A stretch of 64,000 bases of DNA from Stratiolaelaps scimitus (taxonomy: Eukaryota; Arthropoda; Arachnida; Mesostigmata; Laelapidae): NCBI GenBank assembly GCA_019614645.1, contig JABWDB010000019.1, forward strand, positions 1,100,501 through 1,164,500. The letters run 5' to 3'. The notes beneath the pieces were generated by a model. That model saw only the letters and a list, made by a program, of their open reading frames with translations. It had not been told where the DNA came from and did not search any database. The translations under genes and the position numbers were made by a program. Below, piece after piece: positions 25,616 to 37,700 of the stretch (positions within the stretch are counted from its first letter, which is position 1; the number at the start of each line of letters is the position of its first letter).

Positions 25616-27527
25616 TCACGTAGGAAGCTCCTGAGACGTGGTCTTCCCCGGGGTAAGCTCAAGCGACCTTCGTATCTTGTCTCGGAGTATGCTACCTTTA
25701 CGTTTGACCTTGGCTCCAACTTCAGCGATAATCTCCATTGAACGTCGACGCTTCTTCGCAGATGAATCTTTTAATGATTGAGGACAATTATCTAATCCAT
25801 GGACTAAAAATGATGTCTGGATAGCCACTTCCCTATTCGGTGTCGTCGGTGCATTTTCCGTTTGACTATTCTTGATTTGATTGGAGTGAATGAGCTTTGG
25901 GGACGCTGCTGTTGTTGTTGCCGTTGCCTTTGCGGGTCGCGGAGGCGGGAGCGGTGGAGCTGTGAATTCAAGTCAAAAACACAACATTTAGTATAGACAA
26001 CTACTTTAGTGCGGCGGTTATGACGGTGGAATACGATAGCGCCGCTATGATAAATTAGTGCGGACCTCGTTTCCGATCTGTGTACTCATTTTTTATGTTT
26101 ATTATAATTATAGTGATTGAACCAACGGTGCTCGACCTCGTCAAACACATTCGACTGAGCTGGACTATGAATGACTCCCTGAACGAATGGACATCCTGTG
26201 TTGTTATTTCTATTCAATGGATGATCGCCCTCCTCACCTATATCAATGTTGGCTCCCTTAAGAGGTGTCTCTATCTCCATTTCGCGTTTGGCCCGTTTAC
26301 TTGGCAGTAGCAGCAGCTGCGCGGCCTTACGTTCGCTGAGGGCGCGCAGCATAGGCCGCATGCGACACGTAAATCCGTAGGATCTGTCTACTTCGTCCTT
26401 TTTCAGCTTTTTTGATTCTACCACAAGCGTGTTATTTGAGTAAATTCCGCTCTGATTAAGGATGCGCGGTTGCGAACGTAGACAGCGGTCGTCCGGCGGC
26501 GACGGTATACGACTCAAGGTGTTCCTCAACGGGGACTCGGACAGGTTCTCAACCGCGTAAATGTTCTTCAGAGTGAGTCCGCTGGGAGCCTTCGAAGTGT
26601 CGACGCCGTCAGAAAATAGCAAACTCTTTCGTGCTCGACATTCGCCAGACGATGTCGAAGAGAATCTTGGCCGTAACCGCGCGCGGCTCTCCTCAAAGGG
26701 CGAGCTAATCCTTCGTTTACCATCGGTACAATCCTTCAAGAATGACGCTGCTTGTGGCTCAATAGCGTGACCGACGATCGAACGGAAGCCGGGGGAAACC
26801 AGCGGGAGGATGCCATTGTGTCCATATTTCACCAGGTCCTCTTTGCTGCCCGTTGTACAGTTTGCGATTAGAGCATAGATCGGATCAGAGTCTGTGGAGG
26901 TGTGTGAGCTTGCAGCCGACTCGGACCTGCTTTCGTTCGAGCTTGAGGTACTGGTCATCTTCGACTTCCGTGGGAGAGGTACGGGTTTGGTAGGCGCAGT
27001 TTGTTTGTCGCTCGGTTCATCCTTAAGGGGGCAAAGCGCGCCAGCAGACGTGTTCGTGAAGATGGTAACGTCCTTAATTGAGGCATCCAGACGATCCCTT
27101 TTTGCAGGAGGGACATAGTCTTCTCTGAGCAGGTGGATCGACATTGTATCCCGCGGTGGGCCGTTTCCATCGCTCCTTCGCCGTTTGGGCGGGGAAGCTT
27201 TGACTGGAGTGTGAACCATTGGGTTTCGAAGGATCGCGGGATCAATACGAAATTTCGTGTCTTGTTTCTTTTCCGGTGTGACCATTGCGGCCGGATGAGA
27301 TGAGACGCAATGCATCTTAACGCGCTTGCCAATGGACTCGCCATTTGGGAGATCCTTAATGAGATCTAGGGGAGCCGACGAGTTCAATTTCGACGGCAGT
27401 GCAGTCGAAGGTGCAAGTTTTGTGCTTTGCGACGATGGTGGGTGTATATTGCGGCTGAGGTTTGAGACGAGCACCCTTCGCCTCAGATCGTAACGAGGAA
27501 GAGAGCTTCGCCGTGCAGACGGCCGAC
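25616..27527 (-). CDS. Unrecognised basic Ser/Pro-rich protein, probably nuclear (5' end incomplete)
   Basis: Two exons are well supported: 27527-26238 (1290 nt) and 25959-25616 (stop TGA 25618-25616). The intron has a strong donor (ATAG/GTGAGG) and acceptor (AATTCACAG/CT), and the phases match. The first exon begins after a TTCAG acceptor; an in-frame TGA lies just upstream, so another exon must carry the start. A candidate is 28543-28522 (ATG, MSTSHHT, donor ACAG/GTTGGT, matching phase), giving 551 aa. The protein is disordered-looking, with SPPKRRR, KRRIS, KRAKRE and KKRRRS clusters as possible nuclear localisation signals, Thr/Ser-Pro sites (HTPVKASPP, SRIPSPP), a Ser-rich run and a PPLPPPRP block. 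I recognise no family. It is head-to-head with CTNNBL1. Confidence 0.75.
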
Positions 27528-29238
27528 CTGAAGCGATTCACATGGGAAGTGATATCTTATTAGTATCTGGCATGACCCTGTCATTATAATGTGAGCGAGT
27601 ACATACTATGATATACGGGGCAGTGTGTAGCGACTCAAACATAGCTAATAATAAATCAGTGTGCAAATCGCTTAGGTTTCAGATGACCCTTTAAATCTGA
27701 TAGGACTATCCAAGTATCGAAGGTCCAGAAGAAGCTACTTGTAAACTGGATAAAAGAATCCTTCAAGAATCTAAAAAAAAACTGTAGTAAATCATGTACA
27801 TTTTAAATTATATAATCAGTTTGGGATTCTTTCTTTTGGCGGCTATGTGACTCCGTTGAAAAAACATCCCCCCCCCAACGAGTGACTTAACACTAGCGTA
27901 ATTATACACATCGAATCATATCGATGCATTTATTATTTAGTTGTTAGCAAAATCACTCAAGATATTTTCTCAAAATAATGTTTTTTGTCTTTAGTCTCTT
28001 GCAATCATTTGTAGTTGTTTTCATACAGGAGTCTCCGTTAACCCTTACACTACTATCACCCTCTTATCATGTTTCGCCGTTACGGTGACACTGAATCTAT
28101 CGACAGCGTATAATATAATCATCGAAGCGCGTTCCTGAATCCAAAGCTAAGGCATTTCATTTGTTTTTCCACTTTCTCTTGTTGGACACGGATATAATAA
28201 ACGCGTCATTACGTGAACACCTTTTAACGGCTGTCGGCCGAACTGGCGGGCACGGCCGGCTGTCAAACCTCAACGGACCATAACAGTGCTTTCCATACAG
28301 ATAGATTCAAAAATCGGAGTTAACTCCAGGTGTATCATCCAGGTGTAAATCATCATCAGTTCACATCATACATCATCGTTCCGTCCCCGTATGCAGTCCG
28401 CCTCTGAGAACAATGCGCAGAGTCCTCTAACATTAAGGGAACAGGTAATTTAGCTCGTTTCAAATGCGCCTCGGCTGACCTGCCACAGTTCGACCAACAA
28501 CCACTAACTGCGACTACCAACCTGTGTGATGTGAAGTCGACATTGTCCCGTCGCTTAGACCTGGCTGAACATTCGAGTTTGCCTCGTTGACGACATACTG
28601 TACATGAGCAACAACGCTAGCGATTTTGCTACATGCCACTGTATACAGCGAGCGGCGGCGGCGGCATTTCTACATGGACACAATAGACCAAAGCCGCTAC
28701 GACGAGAGCAAAGGTGGACTCTCTACGCTCCACGGTCTGCCGTTTGTTTGAATTTCGCCGGATCAGCGGATGATAGCTATTGGTGCGCTGCGTCGAGAGA
28801 AGCGCCAAATAGCGCGAAGCGGCTGCCTGGGATTCGATGGCGCACATTTCACTCGTTTGTTTACCGCCATCAACAACAGCAGCGTAACGTTCCAAACGAA
28901 CCGGTCGATGTTGAGAGAGCGAATTCGTTGTCTCTATGACTGCGGCGCTGTGTCCCGACGAAGTGCTGATTTCTCAGCACTGATCTCAGGGAGAGTTGTC
29001 TCGTACTTTTGTGTGATAACGGCCCGCCACCGCCATCGCCGCCGCCGATTGTGCTTGTGCGACTTCGGAAATCACTATCGAGAGTGTGCATGCTATTGTT
29101 GCTGTATCCTCGTCTGTGTACAACAGTGTACGGCTGTTGTAAGTGACTGGAAGTATTGGTACAAGGGAACAGGCACGCGGAGAATTATTTCGTCGTTGGA
29201 AAACCGTGCAACGGGACAGTATCTCGTAAAAACGCAAA
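27528..29238. other. Spacer holding the candidate first exon and a shared divergent promoter region
   Basis: Contains the candidate first coding exon of the minus-strand gene (28543-28522) and the probable 5' UTR of CTNNBL1. The part from about 28600 to 29240 is GC- and CpG-richer, with a GGC run near 28655 and GCC/CGC runs near 29020-29050, as expected of a bidirectional promoter. Open frames at 28604-29261 have no domain and are probably UTR. Confidence 0.45.
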
Positions 29239-29322
29239 ATGGATGTGGGGGAACTGCTTGATTATAAGGTTAGTTCATAAAAACTCAAAATAGATGTACA
29301 ACAAGTGCTTACTTATAAGGTT
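29227..29322 (+). repeat. Degenerate tandem duplication of CTNNBL1 exon 1 and its splice donor
   Basis: 29227-29271, which contains the whole 30-nt first coding exon and the donor AAG/GTT, recurs at 29278-29322 with 35 of 45 positions identical (period 51). In the copy the start codon reads ATA and the donor context is GTTCAT, so it should be inert. The duplicated unit spans the 5' leader end, start codon, exon and splice site. Confidence 0.75.
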
Positions 29323-32300
29323 CATTTTAACAAGGTCCAAAATGCAATGTTCAGCCAAGTGTCGGGTTCTCGAGTATAATTTAGAGATATAGTATATTAA
29401 GTTTGTGCACATAAGCTATTATGTGCACGTATATAATGCAACAGGTGGTGGCCCCTCGTGTCACGGAACGTTTCGAGTTTGCACACCCATCCGCTTATAG
29501 GATGCGACCCTACCACTGTTACGATTGGCAGTACACATTCGGTGAATTTCACATAGAAAGCCAGATAAGAGAAACAAGGACAACCCAGGAAAAGGTGGTG
29601 ATGAAGAATTAGTGCATGAAACTATACGTTCAAGGCAGAACGAAATGTATGAATGAAGCAGGCAGATCTTAAGGTAGCAGGTATGGGGTCCCAGTGGTCT
29701 TGGGGAGAATTGCAGACGGTGGTTTGAGACACGTCTAGTAGTCGGTCGACAACATTGGTTCAATGGAAGTTGAACATATTCAACTTAGTTCCATAGCAGA
29801 TAGGTCAATGAGAGGGCCGTAGTGAAAATCGTCGAGGGATAGTTTCTCTATAATGGGTAGAGATATGAGTATGCGGTGTCTGGATAATTACAGCTACAAG
29901 ACCGACTCGATGGACGATATTTCGTTCTGCTTTCGAAGCTTGCCTTTGAACGTGTAATTTATTGCACGAATTCTTGACCACCACTTTGTCCTGGGTTGTC
30001 CTTGTCTCCGTTGTCTGACTTTGATGCTTCTATGTGAAATTCACCTCATTCATTTGGAATAAGAACGAGACCGCGACCATTCTCTGCCATTGAGAGGAGA
30101 TTGCCTCAGAACCTTATATAACATTAGGCCCACCTGCCAGGAATTCTAGGTCTCCTATATTAGTCCCAGACTCTGAAGTCACGCGCACTTACATATTTTC
30201 ACAATCACGCTACATGGACACACAGTAAACGAATTTTGTGCCATTTAGCCGGAAACGGAGCCTCGTCGCGACGATGAAGAAATGACCCGGCCATCGAAAC
30301 GCTTTAAGGATGCTAACGGAGCGCCGTCCACATCAGCTAGTCGAAGTGGCCAGCAGCCGGAAATCAAGGCAGATGATCTGCCCGATGCCGACCTTGCGCC
30401 GGAGCTCACCGTGCAATCACTGAAGAAGCTGATCTTGCGATTTGAGCGACATACCCTGAAAAACAGAGAGCTACGGATCAAGTTCCCGGACCAGCCCGAA
30501 AAGTAGGTTAAGCGTATGTTCGAACAAGGTCGATGTACGACTGTAAAAGGTAACAGAATGGTATAGAACGAATATCTACGTGAGCTACATTTCTAAAGGT
30601 GATTTCTTGTTCAATTGAGAGTGAGCAATTTGCTGAGACGAACAGCTTGTTCGTATACATTTCTTTACTCATAGCTACCTACTATGAAAGCGACCAGTGA
30701 GATAGAATCCTGCCTAAAGTTCGTTCGACCCCTACATTTGCCTGGGACGTAACTGTCAGATGTTTAACGCGGCCCGCTCGTTTGTCTAATAAGAGCAGTT
30801 AGGCAATACTGTGAGCGACTTCGTGCTAACGACCGTCTACCGTATCATCTTGTTCTTTCTTCGTACCCGCAGGTTTATGGACTCGGAGGTCGAGCTCAAT
30901 GAAGCGATTCAGGAAATGCACATTGTCGCAACACATCCCGAACTCTATCCAGTGCTCGTTCAATTCAACACCATTGAGTCTCTCCTTAGTCTATTAGGTC
31001 ATGAGAATTCCGATATTGCTATTGCTGCAGTTGACCTCCTACAAGAAATGACCGATGTCGACACCTTGAACGAAAGTGAGGTGGGTGTGGAAGAGGCTTG
31101 GTGTTAATTAATTGTCTACCTTTATTAGTAGTCTACGCAACGCGTATATCAATAAATTGATACATCTTGCAGCCATCTGCGCGTCCTGCGTATACGCGTT
31201 TATGGCGATGCGTTCCACTAAACGTGCCATTGTGTCATTAGCTATGATTGGCCTTGCAAACGTGATTTCAGCCAAATATCATGTAATAATATTTGATCAG
31301 AGTTCAAATAATGAAATATAGGGGAATTTGATCATAGTATGATCATGGTTCCTTTGCAAACCCTTGGCGAACCCAAAGTAAATTTTCTGGGCTGACTTAC
31401 AGCCAACATCTAACGTCTACGGTACTGCTGTCGACGGAACTTGATAGTATCGAATCTTGCCTACATTTCACAGGAAGGTGCACTTGCTCTCGTCGACTCG
31501 CTGATCGAGAAGCGAGTAGCATTTCAATTAGTGGAGAACATGCAGCGACTTAACGAGACAGCTAAAGAGGAAGCTGATGGCGTACACCATTCACTCGCTG
31601 TCATTGAGCACATTGCTGAGTTCCGGCCTGAATATGCGGCTCCCGCTGCTCAGGAGGGCCTTATGGCGTTTCTCCTGCGGCGGCTTCGTGCCAAAATGCC
31701 TTTTGATGCGAACAAGCTATACGCCTCGGAGATCTTAGCGATCCTACTGCAGAATTGCGAACCCAACAGGAAAATGCTCGGCGAGATTGAAGGGATTGAT
31801 ATTCTGCTTCAACAGCTGTCCGTAAGTAAATCTTCAATCTTGCTATGTACTTGCCAATGTGGAAAGTTAGAATTTTTTTCCTATAACAGGTAGTAGCAAC
31901 AGCCCTCATGGCAGTGCAAAAAGTAGCAGTGCCTTGATTTCAATCGCTGATGATAATAATAATAATAACAATAATAGTATAATAATAATAATAATAATAA
32001 TTAATATTAATGATAAATGTATTGCATATTCTTCAGCACTTTCGTCGCCACGATCCTGTTAACTCCGAGGAGTTCGAAATGATGGAGAACCTTTTTGATG
32101 TTTTATGCTCAGCCCTACTCCTCCCTGCCAACCGCGATCGTTTCTTGAAGGTGAGTAATGGCACCAACAAATCAACCAGTTTTTCCCTGTCAATCGCTGT
32201 TAGAAATCGCTAGTCGTTCTTTGCTGTGAAGATGCTTTCATCCCAATGAGCACCTCAATCGATTGGGTATGCACTTGTATCATGTCTGTATGATGAGCCT

Positions 32301-33859
32301 GCTGTACTTTGTTTTCTTGTGATTATGAACCACTAGCTGATATTTGGCAAAACCCGAGTATTCTGTGAAATCCTGTTACCGTGGTGTTGTGTCATAAGCC
32401 ATATTAGAGTGGTACGAGGGAGCATTTAATTTGTGTTGTTATCAGTGCGAGCACATTCTTCGGCATTATCTAGAATGACCCTTTACAGATTATAACTCTG
32501 CCTATGTCTTCTTGCGTTTACGCATAAACTTCAGAGCGAGGGGCTGCAACTGATGAATCTGCTGCTAAAAGAAAAACGCCAGTCGCGCTGTGGGGCCCTC
32601 AAAACACTCGAGTACGCCCTCCAGGGTCATGAGGGTACAGAGAACTGCAACAAGTTTGTCGACATTCTCGGCCTTCGAGTGTTGTTTCCTCTTTTGATGC
32701 ATACGCCCAAGAAGAAGAAAAGCCGAAGCTACACCCCGGAAGAACATGAAGGTAAGCCGAAGCTGGCCGTGCCGCCGTAGATTCAAGACAGAGAACAGCT
32801 CGACGCCGAGCCGGCTTATTTCTCGTTTGTAACATCGACACACAACTTTTGCTGAAGATCAGACACTTGCTTGTATACACTGACGCCGTGCTGTTGTTTT
32901 TCAGAACACGTTGTCTCAATCATCTGCTCGCTGCTGAAGAACTGCAGATCTGCACAGCACGAGCGGCTGCTAAATAAATTCATCGAAAACGAACATGAGA
33001 AGGTCGATCGAGTGATGGAACTACACTTCAAGTATTCGGATAAGGTCCGACAGGCGGAGCGCGAGATTGAAATCGAGTACATGGATGTAAGTTGATCAAT
33101 TGTTTGCACACTACCGAAATTAGTTTCATCATCGATAGAGCGGGGTGACATGCGTTGAGCATCTTTCTGCGACACGTGACCATGGCTGACCTATAGATTA
33201 CTATTGTAATGTGATTTTTACCTCGATGCCTCTGTAAGTCGATATCCGAGGTCTAAAGTGTTGATTTGCTGTACATTGGCGAACAGTCGGACGAGTACAG
33301 TGCCGAGGACATCTACCTGAAGAAGCTCGAGCGTGGCCTGTACACGCTACAGTTGATCGATTACGTGATCGTGGATATAAGTGCAGCTGGGCCCGAGTCC
33401 ATCAAGAAAAAGGTGCTGCAAATTCTCAACATGCGCGGCGGTAGCGTCAGCCAGGTTCGACAGACGATGCGCGGTTAGTATTGCTAATTGATGACAGCGA
33501 AGACGTCTGTTAGTGTATGCGCCGATAATGGACAACGAAGCGATGCTGATTGCCAATGACGATTTCTGTTATATGCCGTTAACTAAACGCTGGGTTGCCT
33601 TCACTGTCGTAGCTGTCGATATGCTCGTTGAAGATCGCCGATTTCGTCCAGAGAAGCTTCAGTTGCCAGTAAGGCCAGTATCTGATACCTAATGGATGGT
33701 GTGCCATGAGGACCATTCGTTTGTTTGCTTCATGTGTTTTCTAATTACCCGTGCGTGTTGTGTACGTTTACAGAATACGCAGGAAACCTTGGTGACGGAA
33801 CCGAGAACTCTTCGAAGGCCGAACACGATCGAATTATGCAGCTTATCGATCGATTCTAG
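29239..33859 (+). CDS. CTNNBL1: Beta-catenin-like protein 1 (CTNNBL1), complete
   Basis: Armadillo-repeat component of the spliceosomal Prp19/CDC5L complex, which binds nuclear localisation signals of splicing factors. Nine exons: 29239-29268, 30249-30502, 30873-31080, 31474-31821, 32037-32150, 32535-32751, 32905-33086, 33287-33473, 33774-33859. Every junction is GT-AG and in phase, total 1626 nt, 541 aa (vertebrate proteins about 563). The N-terminus MDVGELLDYK is the conserved family start; later landmarks are ELRIKFPDQPEKFMDSE, EEADGVHHSLAVIEH, AKMPFDANKLYASEILAILL, EMMENLFDVLCSALL, NKFVDILGLR, EKVDRVMELHFKY and QILNMRGG. It ends with the family-typical acidic/polar tail and LIDRF. The N-terminal basic/acidic segment is shorter than in vertebrates. 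Intron 1 carries the exon-1 duplicate and a long inverted repeat. Nothing suggests loss of function. Confidence 0.97.
29541..30045. repeat. Imperfect long inverted repeat in CTNNBL1 intron 1
   Basis: 29541-29646 is an imperfect reverse complement of 29919-30045. Shared blocks include GGTGAATTTCACATAGAA, ACAAGGACAACCCAGGA and GCAGAACGAAAT, with small indels between. The loop is about 270 bp. The intron RNA could fold into a duplex of roughly 100 bp. It may be two copies of one dispersed repeat in opposite orientation, or a decayed foldback transposon. Confidence 0.75.
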
Positions 33860-34746
33860 ACTATAGACCTGGGTGGCAAAACATGCAATTACTCACAATT
33901 CATCCGCCAAATGTAATCGTCGAGCTTGGCGCTCGTTCGCTGAGCGTCAGCGGCGAAATAGAAATCACCGTCAATTGGACTGCGAGCGTGTGTTCGCACT
34001 GTACATACATTTGTAAATAACTATAATGATAATAATGACAATATTAATAATAACACATAATACATGTTTTTGTACCTATTCACCTCGTCATGTTTTTATT
34101 TTTCGTCTTCTTTTTGTATTAACACTGTTATGCCATGAACATATCATTTTCGGTAAGAACGACCAAGGGGTCTAGTTAGCCGTCATTTTCGCTTTGCATG
34201 TTGCGTTTTAGCGAGAAGTTGACAATAATTAGTTCAACAACTTTCTCGAATAGAATACAGCTGGCGGCCGTATCAGCTCCCCAACTCTTCCTTTTCGCTG
34301 CCAAAATACTACTTTCGTGTGTACTACCTCCAGTCCTCAGAAACCGGGAGAAAGCGATCGAGGTTTTATTGGTTCTCATAATTAGGAGAGCCTTTATATT
34401 CAGTACGAGCTCGTCAACCAACGTCTGCAACAAAAAATAATCTGCCTTGTCAAGCAGCACCTTATCTGCTTACAATTTGGTATCATATTCCATATACCAA
34501 TTTGCTAATATATATAATAAATATATATAATATTATAAGCAGACTACTCACAAAATCTGGCGTATAATCACTAATCAATGGCCAACATCGTTTAATTTTT
34601 ATTGTATTCTCCATCAATATTTTTTGGCTAATTTACAGAGACCTCGCCTTCGCCCATCACAGACGGAAAACAATTTCATAGAATTCTCTGTGACTGAGTT
34701 AGGGTCAATCCTTTACAGAAATGGAGATGTGGTTATGATATACACG
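33860..34746. other. Convergent 3' ends of CTNNBL1 and SPATA20
   Basis: Less than 0.9 kb separates the two stop codons. The sequence is AT-rich with AAT-triplet stretches near 34025-34060. No gene is recognised; the open frames at 34176-34460 on both strands lack domains. Confidence 0.5.
34598..34603 (-). terminator. Candidate poly(A) signal for SPATA20
   Basis: TTTATT on the plus strand reads AATAAA on the minus strand about 145 nt past the SPATA20 stop. Suitable position and sequence, not otherwise tested. Confidence 0.4.
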
Positions 34747-37700
34747 TTAGTGTTGTAGAGCCTGCAAGAGTTCATCGTCATCTGTGATAGGGGCTTGGCA
34801 GGAGAAATCTTTGCAGACATACGCTGTGGTCTGACCACCAACGCATGGGAAAGAACTGCCCAAATCAATCAAGGAGCTCGGATGCGCCCGGAGGACAACC
34901 ATAAACGGATGAACAACACAATCGCATACTGCCTTCATAGAGGACACGTCCCCTTTCGACGAACTGAGAACGACCTTAATAGGCGCGCACGAGTGTCGAA
35001 GCACTGAGTTAATCATCTCAGGTAGGGCAATCGGTATCTTCGAGAGGCGCTTGGCAAACAGTTTGATCAACTTTGACGCCTTCGAGCGGTATTCGTCTTT
35101 GCTGAAGATTGTTTCAAGCCGAACAAGGTTCGAGATTGCCACTGAGTTTGCACTTGGCTCAGCGCCGTCTTGATCGTCTTTTACCTTGAAGATGATATCT
35201 TTTGTTGCACTTGAAGAAAGATAGTAGCCGCCATTCTCGGCATCCCAGAACAATCTGTCCTGTGTCTCTTGAAGGTCACGAGCGAGTATAAGAAGGGCTT
35301 CGTCCATCGTCGAGTCATAAAGATCGAGCAAACCTTGAATAAGGAATGCGTAGTCATCGAGTACACCCTGAATCGGCTTCTCCAATTGCCTCACCTGGGC
35401 ACAGTCGCCCTCTCCCTCCGTATATACACTTCGCAGAAGAGTATGACTTTGGCTCTTGTACAAATGCTTTCGAATGAAGTCTACGGCTACCAGCGCGCGT
35501 TCCGCATAGTCCGGCCGCTCGAGACATCGTGCCGCCTTTGCCAGACCGCTGATCATAAGTCCGTTCCATGCAGTGACAATCTTGTTGTCGAGGTGGGGTC
35601 GCGGCCTGGTCTCCAAGCGCCTTTTGAGCAATTTCCTCTTGGCGGAGTCCAGAACGCGCTTTACGTCGGCCTCGGCCATGCCGCTCCCGTGGGAATAGGA
35701 CAGAATGTTCGTTCGGGTTATTGGCACATTCTGGTTGAGCAGCTCCCCGTGCGGATCCATCTGTGGATCAACGTTACCCTGTTCGTCGATGCTGAAGTAC
35801 TCGCAAAACACCTTAGCTTCGGTTTCGGAGAGCACTTCGTGAATTTCCGACCACGTCCAGACGTAGAAAGCACCCTCCTTCTTGTGGACGTTCCCTGAGT
35901 GACCGTCTTTTGTGTCGGCTTTGCCTTTGGCGTCGCTAAAAGTTTCAAAGCTGTCGGCATCTTCCGCGCTGTAAAATCCACCTTCAGGATGCGACAGGTC
36001 CTTATTGACATAATCTGCAATCGTGACAGGGTAGATAAAAATGATAAAAATAGAGAAATGCTAAGACGACAAGGACCACGATTCATTGGTTGGGAGACGG
36101 TACGGACCGTAGTCAAGTTTGCTCGACAGCAACTGAACCTAACCATTAGCAGACAGCTGTCAATTTAAGACGCTCGAAAATGAAACAGCAATTATCGTCA
36201 ACGTGGCTACCAACGAGTTATACAGTGGTGTGAATAAACATAGGCCACCCCCTATATTTCAACAAATCGTTACAAAGAATACACATTTGAGGCATTTATT
36301 CTGTGTCAGATTAATGTAGGTGTCAAGTAACATACATACCACAAAGAACAGCGCATATGACACATTTTGCTGTAGCAGATTGCATGCGATGTCATATGTG
36401 CTGTTCTTTGTGGTATGTATGTTATTTGACAGCTACATTAATCTGACACAGAATAAATGCCTCAAATGTGTATTCTTTGTAACGATTTGTTGAAACATAG
36501 GGGGTGGCCTATGTTTATTCACACCACTGTATACGATAATTGGGCGTTAATAACCCATTACAAATAAATGAAGATTTCGAAGATCTAAAAACGAAAAAAC
36601 TTCGAAGACATATAACAGTGACAAGTGTAGTGCAACAGTGATAGGCTTATACAGTGAACTTCACTGCATATTCGAATTTCATAGCGAATGACGCCAATAT
36701 CCTCACCCGCAATGCTTTCAGCAACCTCTCGGAAGGTGACCGCGTTGTCCTGGTCCATAGTCACTCTTGCGGCCAACGAGTACAGGCATAGAAGCTGCGC
36801 CTGATCATAAAGCATCTTCTCAAAGTGGGGCACATGCCATTCCGCGTCAACCGAGTACCGATGGAAACCACCAGCGAGGTGATCGTGAATTCCTCCTTTC
36901 GCCATTGCGAGCAACTGCTTCTCCACCATGTTGAGCGCTTTCAGGTCGCCCTTCGACATATGCAACGTGAGTAGGAAGTTTGCATTTACACAATGGGGAA
37001 ACTTGGGAGATCGTCCGAACCCGAAGTGTGTAGAATCGAAGTGGCCTTCAAGCATCTCGAGACATCGCACGATCGCGTCTGCGGGGTTGAACTGTTCGAC
37101 CGCCTCCTCATCCAGACAAATGTCCGACGCTCGAGCCAACAGGCTGGCGACACGTTCCGAGTCCTGGAGCATCTTTCCTCCATTGGATGACTTCCACCTG
37201 TGATCAGAATAAAGCCAGAGGGAGAGAAGGAAATCCGGGCGAGCAAGAGGGAGAGAGAGAGAAATGGGCCAAGCGATGTTAGCTTGATTAACTGGTTCGT
37301 TTTTGCCTGTGTGAATGACACAGTGTGGAAGGTCCTTCAATTTACATATCTGTTAATGAAAAGTCCATTAATGACTCAAGTGACATTACCCAGAAGGTTT
37401 CCTAAGTGTGTTGTAAAGGCCACATCCGAACATTGTATAACTGAATTGTATAGGTAAGTAAATCTTGAAAGGTTCTTCGAACTATGAGAGTTCTTCGATC
37501 ACTGCGGCCTTTGAGCCAGGTTCCAAGACCCCGGCTCCTGCCCTTGGCCGATATCAACTAGATACGAACTAGACATAGTAATAATAGTTTACCTACTTTT
37601 CGTGGAGCATACGGAGAACCGTCTTGAAGCCGGGCTTCCCGTAGAGATTGTCATCCGGCGGGAAATACGTTCCTCCAAGAACGGGTTTTAGTTGTGGCGT

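Noticed and set aside
28391..28444. Possible plus-strand start exon (MQSASENNAQSPLTLREQ followed by GTAATT)
   Set aside because: No downstream exon in matching phase was recognised before CTNNBL1, whose own ATG exon at 29239 matches the family N-terminus.
35269..35898. 209-codon plus-strand frame
   Set aside because: Antisense to the long last exon of SPATA20, whose protein is clearly conserved; the frame is a shadow.
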